64,000 nt of DNA from Sphingobacteriales bacterium (GCA_016219985.1 JACRJO010000039.1:1-64000); one strand, 5' to 3'; shown: positions 49,830-60,139, counted from the first letter of the stretch. The notes: generated by a model from the sequence alone, not told the origin. Translations and numbers: made by a program.

Positions 49830-50465
49830 TTAAAAAGCCAGTCCAACGGATAACTGGAACCCCTGGCTTTTCCACTTGTTATCATCGGGTATATCGCTGA
49901 TATTGTTCAGGCCGATGGCATAGCGGCCATTTACCCGGACCGGACCCATCCGGACCAGTACGCCGGCCAGCATGGAGAAATCACCGCTCTTGAAAGCATT
50001 GCCTCCATTCTGCAGGAGGGTTTTGTTCTGGTCGATCAGCACCCCGAACTGGGGACCGGCCTGCAGGGCGATGAAATTGCCCACCAGTTTATAGTCGAGC
50101 AGGATCGGAATGGAGAGGTAGTTCAGCCGGATATTACTGTTCCCGTCAAAAATATCCTGGTACACATGATCATAATTGCTGTCCAGCCGGGTGGCATACT
50201 GGTTCCACAATACTTCAGGCTGCAGGACCAGTTTATTGCCCAGCCGGATCTCGGCAAAACCACCGAGGTGATAGCCATAGCGGAATTCATCCTTAAAGGA
50301 CTTGCCATCCACCTTGGTGATATTGGCGCCGGCTTTGACACCTACATGAAACTGGGCCATGGCCGCCTGGGTCATCAGTACCAGTGCGAAGAGCGATAGG
50401 ATTTTTGTTTTCATTTGCTTTAGTTTTATTGTTTTTGAATGGCTTGAGCCGGTATAAAATTTCAA
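49830..50465 (-). CDS. Outer-membrane beta-barrel (porin family) protein
   Basis: 'ALVLMTQAAMAQFHVGVKAGANITKVDGKSFKDEFRYGYHLGGFAEIRLGNKLVLQPEVLW'. Confidence 0.85.
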   Translation of the reverse strand: MKFYTGSSHSKTIKLKQMKTKILSLFALVLMTQAAMAQFHVGVKAGANITKVDGKSFKDEFRYGYHLGGFAEIRLGNKLVLQPEVLWNQYATRLDSNYDHVYQDIFDGNSNIRLNYLSIPILLDYKLVGNFIALQAGPQFGVLIDQNKTLLQNGGNAFKSGDFSMLAGVLVRMGPVRVNGRYAIGLNNISDIPDDNKWKSQGFQLSVGLAF

Positions 50466-50506
50466 CTATGGTGCCAGTGAACCCGGCGCGTTGTTAAAGT
50501 TGATTT

Positions 50507-50706
50507 AATACCGACGAGACATTAAAAATGCCTTTATTAGCTGGCGCCAATGTCTGTCGGTATTATACCGGGAGTAATCACTGTAAAACTAATGTTCAAA
50601 AGGTATAATACCGACGAGACATTAAAAATGCTTTTATTGGCTGGCGTCAATGTCTGTCGGTATTATACCGGGAGTGATCACTGTAAAACTGATGCTTAAA
50701 TGGTAT
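50507..50706 (+). repeat. Dispersed hairpin repeat, copies E and F (tandem)
   Basis: Two head-to-tail ~100-bp units at 50507-50605 and 50606-50706. Confidence 0.92.
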
Positions 50707-50790
50707 AACGTAAACAAGTAAACGCCGGAATAAAAATGGAAATCGTTGTATTGCTGTTAAAATGTGAGGATACCCCGGGAATAAGATCCA

Positions 50791-51822
50791 TCAGAAAAAG
50801 AAACCCGCGTTGAGGGAGAAAAGGGCATTGAAGTTTTTGGTATCCGCAGGGAAATAATAATCAAGCACCAGTTGGGGCTGAATAAAAAATTTACCAATGG
50901 AATATTCACCGCGCAGGAACATCGTCAGCGATAAGGGTTGAAAATCGATCTGGTCATCGAGGTACACATTGTCCGTGTTGAAGAGAATATTGTTCCCGGT
51001 ACGGATGCTGGTGGCATAGGTGCCGGAGGACTGGTTAAACCCGAATTTCTGCGTACCGCTGGTAAAGGCCAGTTGCGGGGTGAGCCGGATATGATCCCGG
51101 TCAGCCAGCACCTCCAGCCAGTAAAAATCGTGGCGCAGGGAAGCCATAACCGAAAAATCGCTCACCGTTTCTTCGGTATTAACATAAGTATAGCCTCTTC
51201 GCCGCAGGCGCAGGTCCTGGATCTGTTCCTCCCTTTCCATATAATCACTGCGGCTTCCCCAGCCATAACTCAGCGACACGGAGGGTTTAAACCAGGATTT
51301 GCGGTACATGAAATAACCATAAAGTTCATTCTGCAGGGGCGTGGTATAAAAAGGCAGGGAATCTTTTGTCAGGTAACGGGTATAGGAAATCCCGGTGGCA
51401 ATGCTCCTGTTCTGTAAATAATCGTAGGAAGGGGTGATACCGGCCTGGTAAAAATTCAGGTTCTCCCCGTCATGCACCAGGTAACCCGTACCGGTAATGC
51501 CCAGCCCGTTTTTATGATAATACCCCAGGGTCGGGGAATAATTCAGTTTTTTAGCCGTGGTAGTGGCATAAGTCGTCTTGTTGGAATAATTATAATACCC
51601 CTTGCCCACCGACAAACTCAGCAGCGAATAACTGCGGGGCGTAAGCAGGGAGTCCATAAACGCATCAAAATCCCGGAACAGGGCATCGTAATCGATGGTT
51701 GAATCGAGGGCAAAAAGCGAACTATCCGTTTTAAGAATAGCCGTATCCGCCGGGTTGCCCTGGGCGTATCCGGCAACGCAGCTATAGAGGAAAGCCAGGC
51801 ATATTGACCATTTTTTAAACAT
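50791..51822 (-). CDS. Hypothetical secreted beta-barrel-like protein
   Basis: 343 aa, signal peptide, aromatic-rich beta-strand pattern. Confidence 0.65.
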   Translation of the reverse strand: MFKKWSICLAFLYSCVAGYAQGNPADTAILKTDSSLFALDSTIDYDALFRDFDAFMDSLLTPRSYSLLSLSVGKGYYNYSNKTTYATTTAKKLNYSPTLGYYHKNGLGITGTGYLVHDGENLNFYQAGITPSYDYLQNRSIATGISYTRYLTKDSLPFYTTPLQNELYGYFMYRKSWFKPSVSLSYGWGSRSDYMEREEQIQDLRLRRRGYTYVNTEETVSDFSVMASLRHDFYWLEVLADRDHIRLTPQLAFTSGTQKFGFNQSSGTYATSIRTGNNILFNTDNVYLDDQIDFQPLSLTMFLRGEYSIGKFFIQPQLVLDYYFPADTKNFNALFSLNAGFFF

Positions 51823-51973
51823 CAGGCAGCAGGGATCGGTGCTTTTAAACGGAAAATGAAATCATTACGGCTTTTTAAGACCGGGAACTATGTTAAAAGT
51901 TTAATCCGTTCCTGAAACGAAGATAGAAAAGGAAAATTGGCAGACCGCTAAAAATTAAGGGCTTATCGTCCTA

Positions 51974-53227
51974 TTACCCCAGTTCGATCAGGGTGATCTC
52001 CGGCAGGATCCCCACCCGGCCGGGGTAGCCGATAAATCCAAAACCCCTGTTCACATATAATTTCTGCCGGCCCTTTTCGTATAATCCCGCCCATTCATTG
52101 TACACATACTGAACCGGGCTCCATTTCAGCCCGGGTATTTCCACCCCAAACTGCATTCCATGGGTATGGCCGGCCAGCATCAGGTCGATATCGGGGTATT
52201 TTTCCATAACCTCAGCTCTCCAGTGCGAGGGGTCATGACTCATCAGTATTTTAAATGCATAATCTGCCGAACCTGCATAAGCTTTTTGCATGTCGCCGTA
52301 TTTGGGGAAACGGGCTTTGGCGCTCCAGTTCTCAATTCCGAGCAGGGCGATCTGCTGCCCTTCTTTTTCCAGCACCACGTGTTCGTTCATCAGCAGGCGC
52401 CATCCCAGTTCGCCATGTACCTGTTTCAGTCTTTCCAGGTTCTGTGCTTTTTGTTCCGGGCTGTCCCATTGCACATAATCCCCGTAGTCATGATTGCCAA
52501 GGGTGGAATATACGCCCATCGGGGCTTTCAGCTTATCAAAGACATCCATATAATCCTCCATTTCGGGGGCGGTATTGTTCACCAGGTCGCCGGTAAACAG
52601 GATGATATCCGGCTTTTCGTGGAGGATTTTCTGTACCCCTTTCATCACCGCTTCCTTGTCGGTAAAGCTCCCGGAATGGATATCCGAGATATGGATAATC
52701 TTAGTTCCCCGGAAGGCTTCGGGAAGATTCGGATAATCCAGTTTCAGCCTTTTTACCTGGTAACGGTGCTTGTTTCCAAATCCATAGATCAGGGTGCCAA
52801 ATAATCCGCTGCCGGCCAGCATTCCGGCCCAGCTCAGGAAGACCGAGCGGGTTATCCCCTCCCCGGCCAGGGCGGCTGCCCCGACTTCCCGGGGAGATGA
52901 AAAGAGCCGGGTTCCGGCCCATTGCAGGCCCCTGCGGAGGTCGTCGACCAGGAAAAACAGGGAAGCGATCAGTTTGGCAATAAAAATGCCCGCGATCATG
53001 GAAAAAAGGGTGCTCTTGGCCAGCCGGGCCTGTTTATCAATATGGAGATAGGGCAATAAAACCAGCATCACAATGGCCACAACGGACAGGGCCCAATAAC
53101 CGGAATGGATCAATAAGCGGGTACGGGGGCTGGCCGAATGGGTCAGCACCCGGACGGCCTGGAAGAAATAGAGGTCGATCAGCAGCATGAACCCTAAAAA
53201 GATCCACCAAAAGGGAGAATTACGCAT
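51974..53227 (-). CDS. Membrane metallophosphoesterase
   Basis: 'KIIHISDIHSGSF', 'ILFTGDLVNN', 'STLGNHDYGDY', 'LMLAGHTHGMQFG'. Confidence 0.93.
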   Translation of the reverse strand: MRNSPFWWIFLGFMLLIDLYFFQAVRVLTHSASPRTRLLIHSGYWALSVVAIVMLVLLPYLHIDKQARLAKSTLFSMIAGIFIAKLIASLFFLVDDLRRGLQWAGTRLFSSPREVGAAALAGEGITRSVFLSWAGMLAGSGLFGTLIYGFGNKHRYQVKRLKLDYPNLPEAFRGTKIIHISDIHSGSFTDKEAVMKGVQKILHEKPDIILFTGDLVNNTAPEMEDYMDVFDKLKAPMGVYSTLGNHDYGDYVQWDSPEQKAQNLERLKQVHGELGWRLLMNEHVVLEKEGQQIALLGIENWSAKARFPKYGDMQKAYAGSADYAFKILMSHDPSHWRAEVMEKYPDIDLMLAGHTHGMQFGVEIPGLKWSPVQYVYNEWAGLYEKGRQKLYVNRGFGFIGYPGRVGILPEITLIELG

Positions 53228-53389
53228 ATAAGTATCAAAATTAAGAGGCGCTTATTAATAGGCATTGTTTTGTCGAACGCTTATTTTTGCCGGAATGCCT
53301 ATATTGGGCAAAACTTAATTTTGCGTTCTTAGTTTCAGGCGGCAATTTTACCACTATCATTCACTTAATATCAAGGAGTTTTCGGCAAA

Positions 53390-54193
53390 ATGGCAAGAAT
53401 TATCGGTGTAGCGAATCAAAAGGGGGGTGTGGGTAAGACCACCACGGCCATCAACCTGGCGGCAAGTTTTGCCGTACTGGAGTACAAGACCCTCCTGGTG
53501 GACGGCGATCCACAGGCCAACAGCACCACCGGGGTGGGCTTTGACCTGCACAATGTGACCCAGAGCCTCTACGATTGTATGATCAACCAGGCCCGGGCCA
53601 AAGACGTGATCCTGAAGACGGAGATCCCCAATTTAGACCTGATTCCCTCGCATATTGACCTGGTGGGCGCCGAAATAGAAATGATCAACTACCCCAGCCG
53701 GGAAATGGTGATGAAGAATTTGCTGGACAGTATTCGCAGCGATTATGACTTTATCATCATCGACTGCTCCCCTTCCCTGGGCCTGATTACGGTAAATGCG
53801 CTGACCGCGGCTGATTCGGTCGTAATCCCGGTTCAGGCTGAATTTTTTGCCCTGGAAGGTTTGGGCAAACTGCTCAATACGATCAAGATCGTTCAAAGCC
53901 GGCTGAATACGGCCCTTGTTATCGAAGGCATTTTGATGACCATGTACGACGGAAGACTGCGGCTCTGCAACCAGGTGGTCAGCGAGGTCCGCCGGCATTT
54001 TGATGAAATGGTGTTCAGCACCATCGTGCACCGCAATGCCCGCCTGGCGGAAGCCCCCAGCGCCGGCAAACCGGTCATTCTGTATGACGCAGCCAGCAAG
54101 GGTTCGATGAATTACCTGAACCTGGCAAAAGAAATTTTGCAGAAGAATGATATGACGAAGATGACGAAGGAGGAGAGGATTTTGGAGCTGTGA
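53390..54193 (+). CDS. parA: Chromosome partitioning protein ParA
   Basis: '[24 protein letters not shown]', '[18 protein letters not shown]'. Confidence 0.95.
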   Translation: MARIIGVANQKGGVGKTTTAINLAASFAVLEYKTLLVDGDPQANSTTGVGFDLHNVTQSLYDCMINQARAKDVILKTEIPNLDLIPSHIDLVGAEIEMINYPSREMVMKNLLDSIRSDYDFIIIDCSPSLGLITVNALTAADSVVIPVQAEFFALEGLGKLLNTIKIVQSRLNTALVIEGILMTMYDGRLRLCNQVVSEVRRHFDEMVFSTIVHRNARLAEAPSAGKPVILYDAASKGSMNYLNLAKEILQKNDMTKMTKEERILEL

Positions 54194-54256
54194 GCTTTGA
54201 GCTACGAGCTTTGAGCTACGAGCTTTGAGCTACGAGCTGCGAGATGCGAGATGCGG
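54187..54256 (+). repeat. Heptad tandem repeat GAGCTNN, about 10 units
   Basis: gagctgt gagcttt gagctac gagcttt gagctac gagcttt gagctac gagctgc gagatgc gagatgc. Confidence 0.93.
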
Positions 54257-54323
54257 GCGGATGGCGACAGTATGATAAAATTATCAGCGGATGGAATATA
54301 TTGGGTGCTTAAACCCATCCTGT

Positions 54324-54676
54324 ATGAGAAATTTTAACAACTGCTGATCTGGCAAAAGGGATTCCGGATCGCAATTAATGCTATCGGCCTGGTGACAAAA
54401 TTCCCTAAAGAAGAAAAGTTTTCTATTTCTTCGCAGATTACAAGAGCCGCTGTTTCCATTCCGTCAAATATAGCGGAAGGCAGCAGCAGGAGCAGTCCAA
54501 AGGATTACAAACGGTTCCTGGAAATATCACTGGGGTCTTCCTTTGAACTCGAAACCCAGTTAATGATTGCGGAAGCAGTTAATTACGGAGACAAGGAAAG
54601 CAGAAATCAGTTATTAAAAGATATTGATGAAGAACAAAAAATGTTAATGAGTTTCATGAATAAACTGGCAACCTGA
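54324..54676 (+). pseudogene. Four-helix-bundle protein (23S rRNA intervening-sequence protein family), apparent N-terminal frameshift
   Basis: ATG 54324 reads MRNFNNC*; the other frame reads LLIWQKGFRIAINAIGLVTKFPKEEKFSISSQITRAAVSIPSNIAEGSSRSSPKDYKRFLEISLGSSFELETQL. Intact ORF from 54392. Confidence 0.7.
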
Positions 54677-54689
54677 GGTACTACGGAGC

Positions 54690-54780
54690 CAAACTCGAAA
54701 CTCGCAACCTGAGGCGCTACGGAGCCAAACTCGAAACTCGCAACCTGCCTGCCGGACAGGCAGGCTCAAAACTCGTAACT
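54690..54780 (-). repeat. AACTCGC/AACTCGA heptad-type repeats with CCTGCCTGCCGGACAGGCAGG palindrome
   Basis: Two near-identical 'ggagccaaactcgaaactcgcaacctg' units; complementary to GCGAGTT heptads. Confidence 0.8.
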
Positions 54781-54785
54781 TTCTC

Positions 54786-55703
54786 ATGACAAACCCGAAA
54801 CAAAATAAAGAACTTCTTGGCAAAGGAATCCGTTCCTTGCTCCAAAGTATTGACAGTGATTTAAAGACCGGGAGCGGGCACCTGAAACAGAATGTGGTGG
54901 AAAACGCCACCGGTATCTCCCGTTTATCCATTGACGAGATTGAAACCAATCCCAAGCAACCGCGCCGTGATTTTGATGAGAAGGCCCTGCAGGAACTGGC
55001 TGAGTCGATCAAACTGCATGATATCATCCAGCCGGTCACGGTTTCCAGGATGGCTAATGGCAAGTACCGGCTTATTTCGGGAGAAAGAAGGTTAAGGGCT
55101 TCAAAAATCGCGGGACTGAAAGATATCCCCGCTTATGTGCGCCAGGCCAATGATACCCAGTTGCTCGAACTGGCCCTGCTGGAAAACCTGCAGCGGGAAG
55201 ACCTGAATGCCATGGAAATCGCCCTCAGTTATAAACGGATGATGGAGGAACTGGATTATACCCAGGAGCAGGTGGCCGAGCGGATGGGAAAAGACCGGAG
55301 TACGGTCGCTAATTTTATCCGCCTGCTGAAATTGCCGCCGGATATCCAGCTCGCCGTCCGGAATGGCGGACTCAGCATGGGACATGCCCGCGCCCTGATC
55401 AATGTGGATACGGTTGACCAGCAATTGTACATCTACAAAGAGATCAGGAACCGGGAATTGTCCGTGCGGCAGACCGAAGCCCTCGTACGGAACCTCTATA
55501 AACAAAACGGGGCTGTTAAAAAAACTTCAAAAAGCACGCTTTCGTCCGCATTTCAGCGGATAGAAGATAAATTAGCCACGCATTTCAGCACCCGGGTGAA
55601 ACTGAAGAACAGCCGGAATGGCAGCGGGCAGATCATCATTGATTATTATTCCCAGGAAGAGCTGAATAAGATTCTCCGGCAAATGGATGCACCGCTTGAT
55701 TAA
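54786..55703 (+). CDS. parB: Chromosome partitioning protein ParB
   Basis: 'ISRLSIDEIETNPKQPRRDFDEKALQELAESIKLHDIIQPVTV', 'YRLISGERRLRASKIAGLKDIPAYV'. Confidence 0.95.
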   Translation: MTNPKQNKELLGKGIRSLLQSIDSDLKTGSGHLKQNVVENATGISRLSIDEIETNPKQPRRDFDEKALQELAESIKLHDIIQPVTVSRMANGKYRLISGERRLRASKIAGLKDIPAYVRQANDTQLLELALLENLQREDLNAMEIALSYKRMMEELDYTQEQVAERMGKDRSTVANFIRLLKLPPDIQLAVRNGGLSMGHARALINVDTVDQQLYIYKEIRNRELSVRQTEALVRNLYKQNGAVKKTSKSTLSSAFQRIEDKLATHFSTRVKLKNSRNGSGQIIIDYYSQEELNKILRQMDAPLD

Positions 55704-55709
55704 TTCACT

Positions 55710-56339
55710 ATGAGAATTGTTTTCTCTTTTCTCTGCTTCTTTTTCCTTTCTGCTGCGGCCCTGAGCGCCCAGGAGAATGAACCCGCCGTGCCCAAACGGA
55801 ATGATTCACTACCTGTGGTTGCTAAAAAAACAGCAACCGGCAGCAACCGCTATGATTCGGCGATGAAGGCCCATAGTCCGCGGAAAGCCGCCATCCGTTC
55901 GGCGATCCTTCCCGGGCTTGGCCAGATCTACAATAAAAAATACTGGAAGCTCCCCATCGTGTACGGGGCATTGGGTACCTGTGGCGGTATTTTTTTTTAC
56001 AACCTGAAGAATTATAAAGATACCCGTTTTGCCTACCGGGTAAAGTACAATATGCAGTACAATGGTACGGATACCGCCCTCTTCACGCAGATCAGGGATA
56101 ACCTGAAACCACTGGATGTTGAATCCCTGAAGTATTACCGCAATTCCTTCCGCCGCGATATTGACTATTCGGTACTCTTCTTTATCCTGCTCTGGGGACT
56201 CAACGTGGTGGATGCCACGGTGGACGCCCATCTTAAAAGTTTTGATGTGAGTCCCGACCTGAGCCTCCGCGTCAAACCCGGTTACAGCGAAATGGCCCGG
56301 ACCAGCGGGCTGAACCTGGTGCTGAAAATCGGGAAATAA
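55710..56339 (+). CDS. DUF5683 domain protein
   Basis: 'HSPRKAAIRSAILPGLGQIYNKKYWKLPIVYGALGTCGGIFFYN'. Confidence 0.85.
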   Translation: MRIVFSFLCFFFLSAAALSAQENEPAVPKRNDSLPVVAKKTATGSNRYDSAMKAHSPRKAAIRSAILPGLGQIYNKKYWKLPIVYGALGTCGGIFFYNLKNYKDTRFAYRVKYNMQYNGTDTALFTQIRDNLKPLDVESLKYYRNSFRRDIDYSVLFFILLWGLNVVDATVDAHLKSFDVSPDLSLRVKPGYSEMARTSGLNLVLKIGK

Positions 56340-56416
56340 ATCCGTACCAGTACGGGTGAGAGCGCTCCCATTAATAATTACATTTGTAAGGAATATCCAC
56401 TCTAAAAAAGAATACT

Positions 56417-57133
56417 ATGCGAATTGCCCTGATTGGTTATGGCAAAATGGGAAAAGCCATTGAAGAGATTGCCCTCCACCGTGGTCATGAGGTTGTGCTC
56501 AGAATTGACCAGCCCAATCTCCACGAATTTACCCGGGAAAACCTGTCCAAAGCAGATGCCGCTATTGAATTTACCGGCCCGCACAGCGCTTTTGATAATG
56601 TAAAGAAATGCCTGGAATTTGGTGTGCCCGTGGTCAGTGGTTCCACCGGCTGGACCGGCCGGCTTGACGAGCTGAAGAAATTGCGGGAAGAAAAAAACGG
56701 GGCTTTTGCCTATTCCAGCAATTTCAGTGTGGGGGTGAATATTTTCTTTGAGATCAACAAGCGGCTGGCTGCCCTGATGGCGCCGCATAAGGAGTACGAA
56801 GTGATCCTCGAAGAAACCCATCATACCCAGAAAAAGGATGCGCCCAGCGGCACGGCCATCACCCTGGCGGAACAGGTGCTGGCGGAAGTGAAGCGGAAAA
56901 AACAATGGGTGAATGAACTCAGCGACAATCCCGAGGACCTGGAGATCATCAGCCAAAGGATCGACCCGGCCCCCGGTACCCACAGCGTAAAGTATTCTTC
57001 CGTCATTGATACGATCGAGATCATCCATACAGCGCATAACCGGACCGGCTTTGCCACCGGGGCCGTGCTGGCCGCTGAATTCCTGAAAGACCGGAAAGGA
57101 TTTTTCACCATGAAGGAGGTACTGGGACTTTAA
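56417..57133 (+). CDS. dapB: 4-hydroxy-tetrahydrodipicolinate reductase
   Basis: 'MRIALIGYGKMGKAIEEIA', 'EETHHTQKKDAPSGTAITLAE', 'RTGFATGAVLAAEFL'. Confidence 0.95.
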   Translation: MRIALIGYGKMGKAIEEIALHRGHEVVLRIDQPNLHEFTRENLSKADAAIEFTGPHSAFDNVKKCLEFGVPVVSGSTGWTGRLDELKKLREEKNGAFAYSSNFSVGVNIFFEINKRLAALMAPHKEYEVILEETHHTQKKDAPSGTAITLAEQVLAEVKRKKQWVNELSDNPEDLEIISQRIDPAPGTHSVKYSSVIDTIEIIHTAHNRTGFATGAVLAAEFLKDRKGFFTMKEVLGL

Positions 57134-57140
57134 CCTGTTT

Positions 57141-58943
57141 ATGAAACGCAGCCATTTCTTAGCCATCCTGTTATTTCTGTCCGGAGGGATTGCTGCGCAG
57201 GTCAACGTGGACAGTCTTCATTCCGTTATTGGTTCTAAGAAACCCTACAGTGAACAGATCAGGGCCTCGCTGAAATTGTTAGAGAATTACCAGATCAGGA
57301 ATTTTGACAGCACTTTATCCGAAGGAGATAAAGCCCTGGAAATAGCCCGTAAAAACGCAGACTCTGTCAGTATTGCCGAGATAAAAAGACATATCGGGGT
57401 GGCCAGCTATTTTAAAGGCAACTACGAAGTGGCCGCAGGCAATTTCCTGGAATCAATTGCCATCCTGGAGAAAGCGAATCAGCCCGCCAAACTCGCCCCG
57501 GTATATAATGAACTGGCCAAACTGTACCGGAAGACCCGGGACCTGGACCGGGCGCTGGAAACCTATAATAAAGCGGAAGCCCTTTATAAACAGTTGAAAG
57601 ATTCGGCCGGCATTTCCATGATCCTGAACGAATCAGGGGTGGTCTTTGAATACCGGGCCGATTACAATGAAGCGATCAACCGCTACACCGCATCCCTCAA
57701 CCTGGCCCAAAAGCGGGGAGACTCATTGGGGGTTTCCTACTCGCTGAGCAATATCGCCGGGGTTTACGTGATTCAAAAAAAGTATGATGCCGCCGAAGGG
57801 AATCTTCTCCGGGCCCTGCATATCCGGCAGGAACTCAGGGACAGTTTTGCCATTGCCCTCACTTATTCCGACCTGGGAGTGGCCATGAACGGCAAGGGGG
57901 ATTATGCCAAAGCCATTGAATACCTGACCCTGAGCAACCAGATGGCGGAAAAACTGAAGTACCCCGAACTGCAATCAAATAATTACAATGAACTTTCCAC
58001 GGTTGCGCAAAAGCAGGGGGACTTTCAGAATGCGTTCCGGTATTTTTTAAAAAGGTCCACCCTGCGGGACAGCCTCTATGCCCTGGAAAAAACCAGGCAA
58101 ATCGAAGAGTTAAACACCAAATACGAAACCGCCCAGCGGGAAAAAGAGATCCAGCAACAGAAGAACAAACTCCGGCTGCAAAACTTTCTCCTCATTGGCA
58201 TCGCGGGCCTCGTATTACTGACCGGGCTCTTATTACTATCCTGGTACCGCCGCAAGCAGCTCCGGCAGGAAGCAGCCATGAAGACCGAACTGATGCGGCA
58301 GCAGGAAATGGCGATCCGGGCGGTGATGGAAGCGGAAGAAAACGAGCGGCAGCGCATTGCCAAAGACCTGCACGATGGCGTGGGGCAGATGATGAGCGCC
58401 GCCAAAATGAACCTCTCCGCCTTTGAATCCGATATTCCCTTTAGCAATGAAGAACAACGAAAGTCCTTTGGAAAGATCATTGCCCTCGTGGATGAAAGTT
58501 GCAGGGAGGTCCGGACCGTTTCGCATATCATGATGCCAAATGCGCTGCTGAAAAATAATCTCGGTGATGCCATCCGCGAATTCGTGGGCAAGCTCAATCA
58601 AAAAGACCTGCAGGTGCATGTCTATACGGAAGGACTCGACCAGCGCCTGGATTCCAGCCTGGAAACCATGTTGTACCGGGTGGTGCAGGAATGCGTGAAC
58701 AATACCATCAAACATGCAGGGGCCAGCAACCTCGATATTTCCCTGATCCGGGATAAGGACGGGATCAGCGGCACCATCGAAGACAATGGAAAAGGTTTTG
58801 ACAGTACCAACCCGGAAATACGCAAGGGCATTGGTATCCGCAATATCAGTTCCCGTATCGAATACCTGAAGGGCACGGTGGACTTCGACTCTGCCCCGGG
58901 ACGGGGAACGGTGGTGGCGTTGCATGTGCCTGTCAGGGAGTAG
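57141..58943 (+). CDS. TPR-containing sensor histidine kinase
   Basis: Tandem TPRs, TM 'LLIGIAGLVLLTGLLLLSWY', 'ENERQRIAKDLHDGVGQMMSA', HATPase 'NNTIKHAGASNLDISLI'. Confidence 0.93.
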   Translation: MKRSHFLAILLFLSGGIAAQVNVDSLHSVIGSKKPYSEQIRASLKLLENYQIRNFDSTLSEGDKALEIARKNADSVSIAEIKRHIGVASYFKGNYEVAAGNFLESIAILEKANQPAKLAPVYNELAKLYRKTRDLDRALETYNKAEALYKQLKDSAGISMILNESGVVFEYRADYNEAINRYTASLNLAQKRGDSLGVSYSLSNIAGVYVIQKKYDAAEGNLLRALHIRQELRDSFAIALTYSDLGVAMNGKGDYAKAIEYLTLSNQMAEKLKYPELQSNNYNELSTVAQKQGDFQNAFRYFLKRSTLRDSLYALEKTRQIEELNTKYETAQREKEIQQQKNKLRLQNFLLIGIAGLVLLTGLLLLSWYRRKQLRQEAAMKTELMRQQEMAIRAVMEAEENERQRIAKDLHDGVGQMMSAAKMNLSAFESDIPFSNEEQRKSFGKIIALVDESCREVRTVSHIMMPNALLKNNLGDAIREFVGKLNQKDLQVHVYTEGLDQRLDSSLETMLYRVVQECVNNTIKHAGASNLDISLIRDKDGISGTIEDNGKGFDSTNPEIRKGIGIRNISSRIEYLKGTVDFDSAPGRGTVVALHVPVRE

Positions 58944-58955
58944 GGAGTGGGTAGT

Positions 58956-59031
58956 AGGCAATGGGGCCTTCTGTGAGACGGTGGGGAAATGGAGGGCATA
59001 TCGTATTCTTTGGGAAGATGGGTAGCAGGCA
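58956..59031 (-). repeat. Left arm of ~75-bp imperfect inverted repeat flanking response-regulator segment
   Basis: Reverse complement 'tgcctgctacccatcttcccaaagaatac…ccatttccccaccgtctcacagaaggcccc' matches 60865-60940. Confidence 0.85.
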
Positions 59032-59203
59032 GTAGGAAGTGGGCAATAGGGCTTCAGGCTGAAGATTCATTATGGAGGGAAGAAGCTGACGGTTGGTTTT
59101 TGATTATTCATTACTGATTTTTTATTACTGCTTCAGGCTGGAGTTTCCCTATCGATACAAATATTCCTGATTGATGGCTGGCACCTATAAGCCCTGCTCC
59201 TTC

Positions 59204-59800
59204 GTGTGTTTTCGTGGCAAAACATATTGCGCAGCAATAATCCGTGAAAATCTGTGCCTTCCCTTATAATCCGTGACCATTCCGTGTACTTTCGTGTGAT
59301 TTCGCGTGCTTTCCTGCCTACTCGCCTCGTGGCGAAGCGGGCCGGACAGGCAGGCGTGGCAAACATATTGCGCCACAACAATCCGTTAAAATCCGTGCCC
59401 TCCCTTATAATCCGAGACCCCCTCGTATACTTTCGTGTGGTTTCCTGCCTACCGGACAGGCAGGCGTGTGATTTAGTGGCGAACATATTGCGCAGCAATA
59501 ATCCGTGAAAATCTGTGCCCTCCCTTATAATCCGAGACCCCTATGTGTTCTTTCGTGTGATTTCCTGCCTACCGGACAGGCAGGCGTGTGATTTAGTGGC
59601 AAAACATATTGCGCAGCAATAATCCGTGAAAATCTGTGCCCTCTCTTATAATCCGAGATCCCTATGTGTTCTTTCGTGTGATTTCCTGCCTACCGGACAG
59701 GCAGGCGTGTGCTTTAGTGGCGAACATATTGCACCACAACAATCCGTGAAAATCTGCGCTCTCCTTTATAATCCGTGACGACCTCGTGTACTTTCCTGAT
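59204..59800. repeat. ~120-bp tandem repeat array (VNTR), 5 units
   Basis: 'catattgcgc(a/c)(g/a)caa(t/c)aatccgtgaaaatctgtgcc…cctgcctaccggacaggcaggcgtgtg' with 'catattgc' at about 59223, 59364, 59484, 59605, 59725. Confidence 0.93.
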
Positions 59801-60139
59801 AAATAAAAATTACCGGGAAGAAGGGAAGGCGGGAAGATTGATTGCTGATTTTTTATTACTACTCCAGGCTGAAGTTTTCCTATACATACAAATATTCCTG
59901 TATTCCAGGCTGAGAAGGGACTGGTACTATAATAATGATTTCTCCAAAAAAAGCACGCCAATAATCAGTAAGCAATAATAAATAATCCCAAAAGTAAAAC
60001 AAGGTCCTCTCCACCCGGCGTTCCGTCTATTTAACATTTTCCCAACTGAAATCCCCTCCTCCCCTGCATCTCCCTGAAAATATCAGTTATGTACGCCACC
60101 AAAACCGAAATTGGGTTATCTTACAAGCCATTACAAGCA

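Noticed and set aside
52160-52804. 214-aa ORF antisense to the metallophosphoesterase
   Set aside because: Shadow ORF of a conserved gene.
53227-55703. parS site near parA/parB
   Set aside because: I looked for a TGTTCCACGTGGAACA-like palindrome by eye and did not find one; a pattern search would be needed.
59133-59961. CRISPR array or ORFs in the 120-bp repeat region
   Set aside because: Whole 120-bp units are similar, with no unique spacers and no cas genes; ORFs are translations of the VNTR.
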